Source of the DNA: Clostridia bacterium
GTDB lineage: Bacteria > Bacillota_A > Clostridia > Oscillospirales > Acutalibacteraceae
Length of the DNA: 7,869 bases
Direction of reading: 5' to 3'
NCBI GenBank assembly: GCA_017423885.1
Contig: JAFPCJ010000160.1
Span: forward strand, 1-7,869
Shown: piece after piece, positions 1 to 5,916 of the stretch
Numbering within the stretch: the first letter of the stretch is position 1
Layout: the number at the start of each line of letters is the position of its first letter
The notes under the pieces: model-generated
What the model was told of the DNA's origin: nothing
What the model saw: only the letters and a program-made list of their open reading frames with translations
Databases searched by the model: none
Translations under genes and position numbers: made by a program

Positions 1-1065
1 GACAGTAAGCGTTCCTGCAAAAACAAATGCATCTTCTGTTTTATCGATCAGCTTCCGAATGGACTTCGCGAAAGTCTTTATTTTAAGGATGACGACTCGC
101 GGCTTTCCTTCCTTTTCGGAAATTATATTACGCTCACCAATATCACAGAGCATGAGATAGAGCGCATTATCAAAATGCATATAAGCCCGATAAATATTTC
201 GGTGCATACTACCGATCCCGAGCTTCGAGTAAAGATGATGACCAACAAAAACGCAGGAAAAGCGCTTGAGATCATCCATCGCTTCAATGATGCCGGCATC
301 AAGATGAACTGTCAGCTTGTTCTGTGTCCCGAGATAAATGACGGCGCACAGCTTGAGCGTTCTCTGCGCGATCTTACACAGCTTGAAACGGTGGAATGTA
401 TTGCCGCCGTTCCCGTCGGTCTTACCAAGCACCGCGACGGTCTTCCGAAGCTTGTACCCTTTAACAAGCAGACCGCCGGTGATGTTATTGATATTATCGA
501 CCGTTTCGGAGACCAATGTATAGCGCGTTACGGTGACCGCAGAGTATATGCGGCAGATGAATTCTATCTTTTAAGCGAACGCGAAATACCTGATGCCGAG
601 TATTACGGTGACTTTTTACAGCTTGAAAACGGCGTTGGTCTTTGGGCACTCTTAAAGCAGGAGACCCGCGAAGCGCTCCAGAATGCGGTTGTATCTTCAA
701 AGCCGCGCAAAATAAGCATTGCAACGGGTGTTGATGCTTCACCGCTTATTCGCTCTGTTGCAGAGCAATGCATGAAGCTGTGCCCACAGCTTGAATGTGA
801 TGTATACGCTATAAAAAACAACTTTTTCGGTGAACGCATAACTGTAGCAGGTCTCGTTACCGCCACCGATATCATAGATCAGCTCGGAAAGTGTGAGCTT
901 GGCGAATGCTTGCTGATACCCTCGGTAATGCTGCGCCAAGAGGGAGATATGTTTCTTGACAGCATAACGCTTACAGAGCTTTCTCAAAGGCTCGGCGTTC
1001 CTGTCATACCCGTTGAAAACGACGGATACGAGCTTATAGAAAAAATTTTAGGAGCAGAGGTGTAG
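1..1065 (+). CDS. Radical SAM / DUF512 domain iron-sulfur protein (5'-truncated by window edge)
   Basis: The reading frame is open from base 1, so the gene starts upstream; the ATG at 175 is internal. Of the visible 354 residues, C6, C10 and C13 form the CxxxCxxC motif that holds a radical SAM 4Fe-4S cluster. It is followed by FIDQLPNGLRESLYFKDDD and SFLFGNYITLTN, signatures of the DUF512 radical SAM family. A core segment with ISVHTTDPELRVKMM and QLVLCPEINDG follows, then a C-terminal DUF512 domain from about visible residue 180 (FLQLENGVGL). Family members usually carry an N-terminal PDZ-like domain and run to roughly 430-450 residues, so about 75-95 residues are missing here. No membrane segment is visible, so it is probably cytoplasmic. 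The reaction and substrate are not established for the family. It ends 3 nt before der, so it is almost certainly cotranscribed with it. Family assignment is firm; function is unknown. Confidence 0.93.
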   Translation, partial: DSKRSCKNKCIFCFIDQLPNGLRESLYFKDDDSRLSFLFGNYITLTNITEHEIERIIKMHISPINISVHTTDPELRVKMMTNKNAGKALEIIHRFNDAGIKMNCQLVLCPEINDGAQLERSLRDLTQLETVECIAAVPVGLTKHRDGLPKLVPFNKQTAGDVIDIIDRFGDQCIARYGDRRVYAADEFYLLSEREIPDAEYYGDFLQLENGVGLWALLKQETREALQNAVVSSKPRKISIATGVDASPLIRSVAEQCMKLCPQLECDVYAIKNNFFGERITVAGLVTATDIIDQLGKCELGECLLIPSVMLRQEGDMFLDSITLTELSQRLGVPVIPVENDGYELIEKILGAEV

Positions 1066-1068
1066 AAT

Positions 1069-2391
1069 ATGGCAAAACCTATAATCGCCGTTGTAGGACG
1101 GCCGAATGTCGGCAAATCCACGCTTTTTAACAAGCTTATAGGTCAGCGTCTTTCCATCGTTGACGATACTCCGGGTGTCACCCGTGACCGTATCTACGGC
1201 GATGCCGAATGGCTCAACCGCAAGGTGATGCTTGTTGATACAGGCGGTATAGAGCCTAAAGCCGATGACGTTATCCTCGCAGGAATGCGCGCTCAGGCAC
1301 AGCTTGCAATAGATACCGCAAACGTAATTATCTTTGTGACCGACCTTAAAAGCGGTGTTACCGCAACCGACATGGAAATTGCTTCCATGCTGCAGCGAAG
1401 CGGTAAGCCGATAGTGCTTTGCGTTAATAAATGTGACCGCGTGGGAGATCCGCCCGCCGAGATATATGAGTTCTACAATCTCGGACTCGGTGACCCCATA
1501 GCCGTTTCCTCGGTGCACGGTCACGGTACGGGTGATCTTCTCGATGCTGCTTTCCAATTCCTGCCCGATTCGCTTTTTGATGAAGATGATGAGGACATCA
1601 TAAATGTTGCAGTTATCGGTAAGCCTAATGCAGGCAAATCCTCACTTGTCAACAAGATCGCAGGCGAGGAGCGCTCGATAGTATCCGATATTGCAGGTAC
1701 TACACGCGATGCTATAGACACTTTGGTCACCACCGATGACGGTCGCTTTAATTTTATTGACACTGCAGGACTTCGCAGACAGTCACGCGTTGATGACCGC
1801 ATAGAGAAATACAGTATACTGCGTGCAAAGATGGCTATTGAGCGTGCAGATGTCTGCGTTATCATGCTGGACGGTCGCGAGGGCTTTACCGAGCAGGATT
1901 CCAAGGTTGCAGGTCTTGCTCTTGAGCAGGGAAAGGCTTGCATTATCGCCGTAAATAAGTGGGATATTGTAGAAAAAGACGGTCATACAATGGATAGCTA
2001 CCGCAAAAAGCTCATGAATGACTTTTCCTTTATGCCCTACGCTCCCATCATTTTCATTTCCGCCAAGACAGGTCAGCGTATAGACCGCCTTTTCGAGCTT
2101 ATTAAATATGTATATACCCAAAACACCATGCGTATATCCACAGGTAAGCTCAATGATATTCTTGCTGATGCTACAGCAAGAGTTCAGCCGCCCTCTGACA
2201 AGGGCAAGCGTCTTAAGATATTCTATATGACGCAAGCCTCCACCCGTCCGCCAACCTTTGTTTGCTTCTGCAACCGTGCAGACCTTTTCCATTTCTCTTA
2301 TCAGCGTTATCTTGAAAATCAGATACGCTCTACCTTTGGGCTCGAGGGAACTCCTGTCCGCTTCATAATCAGAGAAAGGGGCGACAAATAA
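1069..2391 (+). CDS. der: Ribosome-assembly GTPase Der (EngA)
   Basis: Der is an essential bacterial GTPase with two tandem G domains; it helps mature the 50S ribosomal subunit. Domain 1 shows GRPNVGKS at 10-17, TPGVTR at 34-39, DTGG at 57-60 and NKCD at 120-123. Domain 2 shows GKPNAGKS at 184-191, GTTRD at 210-214, DTAGLRR at 231-237 and NKWD at 296-299. A C-terminal KH-like domain (about 353-440) includes PPTFVCFCN and YQRYLENQIR. At 440 residues it is full length for the family, and all nucleotide-binding motifs are intact. The ATG is preceded by GAGG at 1057-1060, 8 nt away, inside the end of the upstream gene. Its stop codon overlaps the plsY start by one base (TAATG), which suggests translational coupling. 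An acidic linker (DEDDED, 171-176) joins the two G domains. Confidence 0.98.
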   Translation: MAKPIIAVVGRPNVGKSTLFNKLIGQRLSIVDDTPGVTRDRIYGDAEWLNRKVMLVDTGGIEPKADDVILAGMRAQAQLAIDTANVIIFVTDLKSGVTATDMEIASMLQRSGKPIVLCVNKCDRVGDPPAEIYEFYNLGLGDPIAVSSVHGHGTGDLLDAAFQFLPDSLFDEDDEDIINVAVIGKPNAGKSSLVNKIAGEERSIVSDIAGTTRDAIDTLVTTDDGRFNFIDTAGLRRQSRVDDRIEKYSILRAKMAIERADVCVIMLDGREGFTEQDSKVAGLALEQGKACIIAVNKWDIVEKDGHTMDSYRKKLMNDFSFMPYAPIIFISAKTGQRIDRLFELIKYVYTQNTMRISTGKLNDILADATARVQPPSDKGKRLKIFYMTQASTRPPTFVCFCNRADLFHFSYQRYLENQIRSTFGLEGTPVRFIIRERGDK

Positions 2392-3041
2392 TGCTTATGA
2401 CCGCTGTAATAACCGCGATTGGTGCTTATCTTTTAGGAAGTATAAATTTTGCTGTTATCTTTACAAAGCTTTTCATCAAGCAGGATGTTCGTGAGCTTGG
2501 AAGCGGAAACGCAGGAACTACTAACGCTATGCGCGTTGCAGGACCGCTCCCCGGTATACTGACCTTTGTTTGCGATGCGCTCAAGGGCTTTGTTGCCTGC
2601 GGCATGGGATATCTTATATTCAAATATATGATCTCGCTCGGTTTTGATTGGGCACAGCCGATATACGGCGCATATATTTGCGGCGTTGCCTGCATGGCAG
2701 GACACATGTTCCCCATTTTCTTTCAATTCAAGGGCGGTAAGGGCGTTGCTGTGAGCGTGGGTATATTCCTTGTCTGCTCTTGGCCCGCAATCCTTATAGG
2801 TCTTGCTGTATTTGCCGCCGTTTTGCTCATAACACGCTACGTTTCTTTAAGCTCGCTTATCGCTACAGTCACGGTAGTTATACTTTCCGTAGTGTTCCGC
2901 GATACCACCGCTTCTCTCTGGCCGCAATTACTTTTAACTCTCATCATGGCAACGGCTGTTTTCTGGAAGCACACTTCAAATATCAAAAGATTGCTCGGCG
3001 GCACAGAGTCAAAAATCTCTTTCGGAGGTAAGCGCAAATGA
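2391..3041 (+). CDS. plsY: Acyl-phosphate:glycerol-3-phosphate acyltransferase PlsY
   Basis: PlsY is an integral membrane enzyme that transfers an acyl chain from acyl-phosphate to position 1 of sn-glycerol 3-phosphate, giving lysophosphatidate, the first membrane-bound step of phospholipid synthesis in most Gram-positive bacteria. The three family motifs are present: LLGSINFA near 14-21, GSGNAGTTNAMR at 37-48, and GHMFPIFFQFKGGKG at 104-118. CDALKG at 61-66 matches the conserved DxxKG segment. Hydrophobic stretches near 1-20, 52-80, 90-112, 118-145 and 150-190 fit a multi-pass protein, and 216 residues is a normal length. AAAGGGG at 2375-2381 lies 9 nt before the ATG at 2391, which favours that start over the in-frame ATG at 2397. 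The gene overlaps der by 1 nt and gpsA by 4 nt. GpsA supplies its substrate, so the order plsY-gpsA is functionally coherent. Confidence 0.97.
   Translation: MLMTAVITAIGAYLLGSINFAVIFTKLFIKQDVRELGSGNAGTTNAMRVAGPLPGILTFVCDALKGFVACGMGYLIFKYMISLGFDWAQPIYGAYICGVACMAGHMFPIFFQFKGGKGVAVSVGIFLVCSWPAILIGLAVFAAVLLITRYVSLSSLIATVTVVILSVVFRDTTASLWPQLLLTLIMATAVFWKHTSNIKRLLGGTESKISFGGKRK
3024..3029 (+). promoter_or_regulatory. Strong ribosome binding site of gpsA
   Basis: GGAGGT lies 8 nt before the gpsA ATG and inside the last codons of plsY. It allows independent ribosome loading on gpsA in addition to coupling through the ATGA overlap. Confidence 0.85.
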
Positions 3042-4021
3042 GCAAGGTTTCGGTAATAGGACCCGGCGGCTGGGGTATAGCGCTTGCTATAAGCGCATTT
3101 AACCGCGGTCATGAGGTTTGCATGTGGTCTCCCTTTGAGGAAGAAGTGAAGATGCTCAATGAAAAGCGTTGTAACGAGCGCTTACTAAAGGGCATAACCA
3201 TCCCTGAACAAATCGTTATTTCAAACGATATATCGGTAGTTTGCGGCTCACAGCTTACTATAATCGCCACCCCCTCAACAGCGGTAAGAAAAGCCGCTCA
3301 GGCTCTTGCTACTCAAAGTGATTTCGGCATAGTTGTAAATGTATCAAAGGGACTTGAGAAGGACTCGCTTCTGCGTATTTCCCAAGTGCTTTCAAGCGAG
3401 CTTCCGAATTCACCTATTGCCGTGCTTTCGGGACCGTCTCATGCAGAGGAGGTCTCACGCGGCATTCCCACCTCGCTTGTTTCGGCTTCAAAAAGTCAGG
3501 CAATAAGCGAGATAGTTCAGGATATGCTTTCAAGTGAAGCCTTGCGTATCTACACCTCAGATGACCTTATCGGAGTAGAGCTTGGCGGAGCGCTTAAAAA
3601 CGTTATCGCTATTTGTGCAGGCTTTTGCGATGGAATGGGACTCGGTGACAACACCAAGGCGGCACTTATCACGCGCGGACTTGCTGAAATGTCTCGTTTA
3701 GGCGTCTGTATGGGCGCCCGAGAGCATACCTTTGCAGGACTTGCAGGTCTTGGAGACCTTATAGTTACCTGCACCTCGCTTCACAGCCGTAATAACCGCT
3801 TCGGAAATAAGGTCGGCTCGGGAGTGCCTGTGGCTCAGGCGCTTGAGGAGGTCGGCACGGTAGAGGGCTATTATGCCGCGCTTATGGCATATCAGCTCGC
3901 GCGTAAATACCATATTGAAATGCCGATAATTGAGGAATGCTACGGTATCCTTTACGAAAATAAATCGGTAAATGATGTAGTTAAAAATCTTATGCTCCGC
4001 CCACAAAGAAAAGAGCATTAA
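3038..4021 (+). CDS. gpsA: Glycerol-3-phosphate dehydrogenase [NAD(P)+]
   Basis: GpsA reduces dihydroxyacetone phosphate to sn-glycerol 3-phosphate, the backbone precursor used by PlsY. The N-terminal dinucleotide-binding loop is VIGPGGWGIALA (6-17), followed by RGHEVCMW. The conserved NVSKGLE (K104), LSGPSHAEEV (130-139) and GGALKNVIA (K187, the expected catalytic lysine) are present, as are the C-terminal signature LAGLGDLIVTCTS (235-247) and SRNNRFG. At 327 residues it is full length. The ATG lies 8 nt after GGAGGT (3024-3029), the strongest ribosome binding site of the operon, and overlaps the plsY stop (ATGA). The glycine-rich loop has proline at position 9 where alanine, serine or cysteine is more usual, and isoleucine at 14 where threonine is usual. 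I expect the enzyme to be functional. It is the last gene of the operon, followed at once by a terminator. Confidence 0.97.
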   Translation: MSKVSVIGPGGWGIALAISAFNRGHEVCMWSPFEEEVKMLNEKRCNERLLKGITIPEQIVISNDISVVCGSQLTIIATPSTAVRKAAQALATQSDFGIVVNVSKGLEKDSLLRISQVLSSELPNSPIAVLSGPSHAEEVSRGIPTSLVSASKSQAISEIVQDMLSSEALRIYTSDDLIGVELGGALKNVIAICAGFCDGMGLGDNTKAALITRGLAEMSRLGVCMGAREHTFAGLAGLGDLIVTCTSLHSRNNRFGNKVGSGVPVAQALEEVGTVEGYYAALMAYQLARKYHIEMPIIEECYGILYENKSVNDVVKNLMLRPQRKEH

Positions 4022-4024
4022 AAT

Positions 4025-4069
4025 AACGGACTTGAAGTTGTGATTCAACTTCAAGTCCGTTGCTTTTTT
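4025..4069 (+). terminator. Intrinsic terminator after gpsA, probably bidirectional
   Basis: A perfect 16-bp inverted repeat pairs 4025-4040 with 4046-4061 around the 5-nt loop TGATT. On the + strand it is followed by GC and a run of six T (4064-4069), a classic Rho-independent terminator 3 nt after the gpsA stop. Read on the - strand, the same hairpin is followed by TATTTTAA, a weaker U-rich tail, and it lies directly behind the convergent malQ gene. It therefore probably closes both units. Confidence 0.93.
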
Positions 4070-5585
4070 ATATTTTCTTAATTTCCGCTTTTGTTTTCTT
4101 GTCTTTTTTCGGTAATCTGCGGTAGGTCTCGGTGGTCTTATAGATTATCTTGGCAAGCCAATCGTTTATACAGCTATAATCTATGCGCCAATTCCAATTA
4201 TCGCTCGCTACCGACGGTATATTCATGCGCGCAGAGTTATCTAAACCTAAAAAGTCCTGCATCTGTAATATTACAGTCTCGCCTGCGGTAGCCATTACAG
4301 CTTTTATCATGCCCCAATTAAAGCTGTCATTTTCACCTATACGCAAATACTCGCGCGCATACTCTACCTGCCCCTCATCGCCATCCTTGGCAAAACCCAA
4401 GGCGGTATCGTTATCGTGAGTACCCGAATAAACAACACAATTTTTCTCTATGTTATGCGGCAGATAACTGCTTTCGTCCTCGGGGTCAAAGGCAAACTGC
4501 AGTACCTTCATGCCGGGATATCCCGTAGCCTTTAAAAGGGCATGGACATCATCATCAAGCGTGCCGAGATCCTCTGCAATAATAGGCATATCACCGAGGC
4601 GCTCCTTGAGTGCATCAAAAAACTCAATTCCCGGTCCCTTTACCCATTTTCCGCCTGCCGCTGTCTTATCACCGTAGGGTATGCTGTAGTAGGCAGAAAA
4701 TGCGCGGAAGTGATCTATTCGCACCCTGTCAAACAGCGCAAGCGACTGACGCACTCTGCCCGTCCACCAACGGTAACCGTCCTTCTTCATAAGCTCCCAA
4801 TTATAAAGCGGATTGCCCCAGAGCTGACCGTCCTCGGAAAAAGCATCAGGCGGACAGCCTGCCACAGCCTTTGGAGTAAGATCCTTTTCGAGCTGAAAAA
4901 GCTCAGGGTTTGCCCAGACATCAGCACTGTCATAGGCGGTATATATAGGTATATCACCTATAATTCCTATTCCTTTATTGTTGGCATAGGTCTTGAGCGC
5001 TTTCCATTGGCGGTCAAAGAAAAACTGAAGCATCTTATAGAATTCCACTTCATCTTGAAGCTCTTTTCTCTTTGCATCTATTGCTGATTTCACACGGAAT
5101 TTCAAGCCATCGGGCCAATGGTCGAAGCTGCAGCCCGAAAGTGAATCCTTTATTGCCATATAAAGAGCATAATCCTCAAGCCACCACGCATGATATCTGC
5201 AAAAAACCTCATATTCGCGCGGAACATTAAGCCTGAAGCGCTCGTAAGCCTTATGCAATATCTTAAAACGGCTGACATACATAAGCGCATAATCTACCTT
5301 TGAGGTGCCCTCGCCCCAATCGGTTGCTTCTATCTCCTCGCGCAAAAGCAATTTTTTCTCGCAAAGCATATCAAGGTCTATAAAATACGGATTTCCCGCA
5401 CAGACCGAAAAGGACTGATACGGCGAATCTCCAAAGCCCGTAGGTCCTACAGGCAGTATTTGCCACCATCTTTGACCCGATTTTTCAAGGAAATCCACAA
5501 ATCTGTAGGCTTCACGACCCAACGTACCGATACCGTATTTTGAAGGGAGTGAAAATATCGGCATAAGAATACCGCTTGAACGCAT
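4068..5585 (-). CDS. malQ: 4-alpha-glucanotransferase (amylomaltase, GH77)
   Basis: MalQ transfers alpha-1,4-glucan segments between maltodextrins and releases glucose, in cytoplasmic use of maltose, starch or glycogen. The N-terminus RSSGILMPIFSLPSKYGIG and the following WWQILPVGPTG and DSPYQSFSVCAGNPYFIDL are hallmark GH77 sequences. The expected nucleophile is D291 (RVRIDHFRAF), the acid/base E338 (IIAEDLG), and the third carboxylate D391 (YSGTHDND); all are present. Length (505) is normal for the short bacterial form. The last 13 residues are lysine-rich (KKDKKTKAEIKKI), and the stop codon falls in the T-tract of the shared terminator, so this tail may be a late extension. The start is fixed by AAGGAG 10 nt upstream. 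The gene begins about 30 bp after the 5S rRNA terminator, so no separate promoter is evident. No other maltodextrin gene adjoins it. Confidence 0.97.
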   Translation of the reverse strand: MRSSGILMPIFSLPSKYGIGTLGREAYRFVDFLEKSGQRWWQILPVGPTGFGDSPYQSFSVCAGNPYFIDLDMLCEKKLLLREEIEATDWGEGTSKVDYALMYVSRFKILHKAYERFRLNVPREYEVFCRYHAWWLEDYALYMAIKDSLSGCSFDHWPDGLKFRVKSAIDAKRKELQDEVEFYKMLQFFFDRQWKALKTYANNKGIGIIGDIPIYTAYDSADVWANPELFQLEKDLTPKAVAGCPPDAFSEDGQLWGNPLYNWELMKKDGYRWWTGRVRQSLALFDRVRIDHFRAFSAYYSIPYGDKTAAGGKWVKGPGIEFFDALKERLGDMPIIAEDLGTLDDDVHALLKATGYPGMKVLQFAFDPEDESSYLPHNIEKNCVVYSGTHDNDTALGFAKDGDEGQVEYAREYLRIGENDSFNWGMIKAVMATAGETVILQMQDFLGLDNSARMNIPSVASDNWNWRIDYSCINDWLAKIIYKTTETYRRLPKKDKKTKAEIKKI

Positions 5586-5595
5586 GAATAAATTG

Positions 5596-5601
5596 CTCCT
5601 T
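5596..5601 (-). promoter_or_regulatory. Ribosome binding site of malQ
   Basis: On the - strand AGGAGC-type sequence (AGGAG at 5596-5600, preceded by more A) lies 10 nt before the malQ ATG. It is the only recognisable expression signal between malQ and the 5S terminator. Confidence 0.8.
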
Positions 5602-5615
5602 TTTTGTTAAAATAC

Positions 5616-5644
5616 AAAAAAACGGTCGTTCAAAGAACGACCGT
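5616..5644 (-). terminator. Intrinsic terminator of the 5S rRNA unit
   Basis: A perfect 10-bp inverted repeat pairs 5635-5644 with 5622-5631 around a 3-nt loop. In the - direction it is followed by six T (5616-5621), then GTATTTT. It starts 4 nt after the 3' end of 5S, so it ends that transcript. It also lies 30 bp before malQ, which must be read through it or be started very close to it. Confidence 0.92.
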
Positions 5645-5648
5645 CTGT

Positions 5649-5764
<116 letters not shown>

Positions 5765-5780
5765 TTGCTCTCTCAAGCAA
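5765..5780 (-). other. Leader hairpin just upstream of 5S
   Basis: TTGCT and AGCAA pair across a 6-nt loop and fill nearly the whole interval between the predicted transcription start (about 5781) and the first base of 5S. It may guide trimming of the 5S precursor or protect its 5' end. The pairing is visible; the role is inference. Confidence 0.55.
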
Positions 5781-5787
5781 CAAATGG

Positions 5788-5816
5788 ATTATAGCACATT
5801 AATTTCTATTTGTCAA
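5788..5816 (-). promoter_or_regulatory. Consensus sigma-A promoter of the 5S rRNA
   Basis: On the - strand the -35 is TTGACA (5811-5816) and the -10 is TATAAT (5788-5793), separated by exactly 17 nt. The -10 is preceded by TGC, giving an extended -10 as well. Transcription should start near 5781 (a G), 17 nt before the 5S gene. An A/T tract lies 3 bp upstream of the -35, as in UP elements of rRNA promoters. Confidence 0.93.
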
Positions 5817-5819
5817 CAC

Positions 5820-5850
5820 TTTTTTTAAAAAATTTTTTATTTTTTTAAAA
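5820..5850. promoter_or_regulatory. 31-bp pure A/T tract between divergent promoters
   Basis: The tract consists only of phased A and T runs (T7, A6, T6, A, T7, A4). It sits 3 bp from the -35 of the 5S promoter and 6 bp from the -35 of the galT promoter. Such tracts are typical of UP elements that bind the RNA polymerase alpha subunit, and of bent DNA. Placement is seen; shared use by both promoters is inference. Confidence 0.6.
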
Positions 5851-5856
5851 TCGCCG

Positions 5857-5885
5857 TTGACACCCTCATTATTTAATTGTATAAT
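5857..5885 (+). promoter_or_regulatory. Consensus sigma-A promoter of galT
   Basis: TTGACA (5857-5862) and TATAAT (5880-5885) are separated by exactly 17 nt. Transcription should start near 5892, leaving a 5' leader of about 25 nt that has room for little besides the ribosome binding site. I see no clear operator or catabolite-response element overlapping it. Confidence 0.92.
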
Positions 5886-5903
5886 TCTATAAGAAAAGTG
5901 TTT

Positions 5904-5908
5904 AGGAG
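5904..5908 (+). promoter_or_regulatory. Ribosome binding site that fixes the TTG start of galT
   Basis: AGGAG lies 8 nt before the TTG at 5917-5919. There is no in-frame ATG or GTG between it and that codon, and the next in-frame ATG (6010) has no such spacing and would remove 31 residues. Confidence 0.85.
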
Positions 5909-5916
5909 CGATAAAA

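Noticed and set aside
175..177. ATG as the start of the first gene
   Set aside because: The frame is open back to base 1 and encodes the radical SAM cysteines and family signature upstream of this ATG, so it is an internal methionine.
1048..1557. 169-residue open frame on the - strand inside der, with a similar one at 1783-2292
   Set aside because: Both lie antisense to highly conserved GTPase sequence and look like codon-bias shadows with no expression signals.
2397..2399. Alternative ATG start for plsY two codons downstream
   Set aside because: AAAGGGG is 9 nt from the ATG at 2391 but 15 nt from this one, and the 1-nt overlap with der supports the first.
4542..5087. 181-residue open frame on the + strand inside malQ
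   Set aside because: It is antisense to a well-conserved GH77 catalytic region, has no ribosome binding site that I can see, and its translation resembles no known family.
5622..5644. Inverted repeat near malQ as a regulatory operator
   Set aside because: The stem followed by a T run in the same direction as 5S and just after its 3' end is the normal form of an intrinsic terminator.
5820..5850. A/T tract read as a terminator or transposon scar
   Set aside because: It has no G-C stem, no flanking target duplication and no gene ending into it from either side; its place between two -35 boxes fits a promoter element better.
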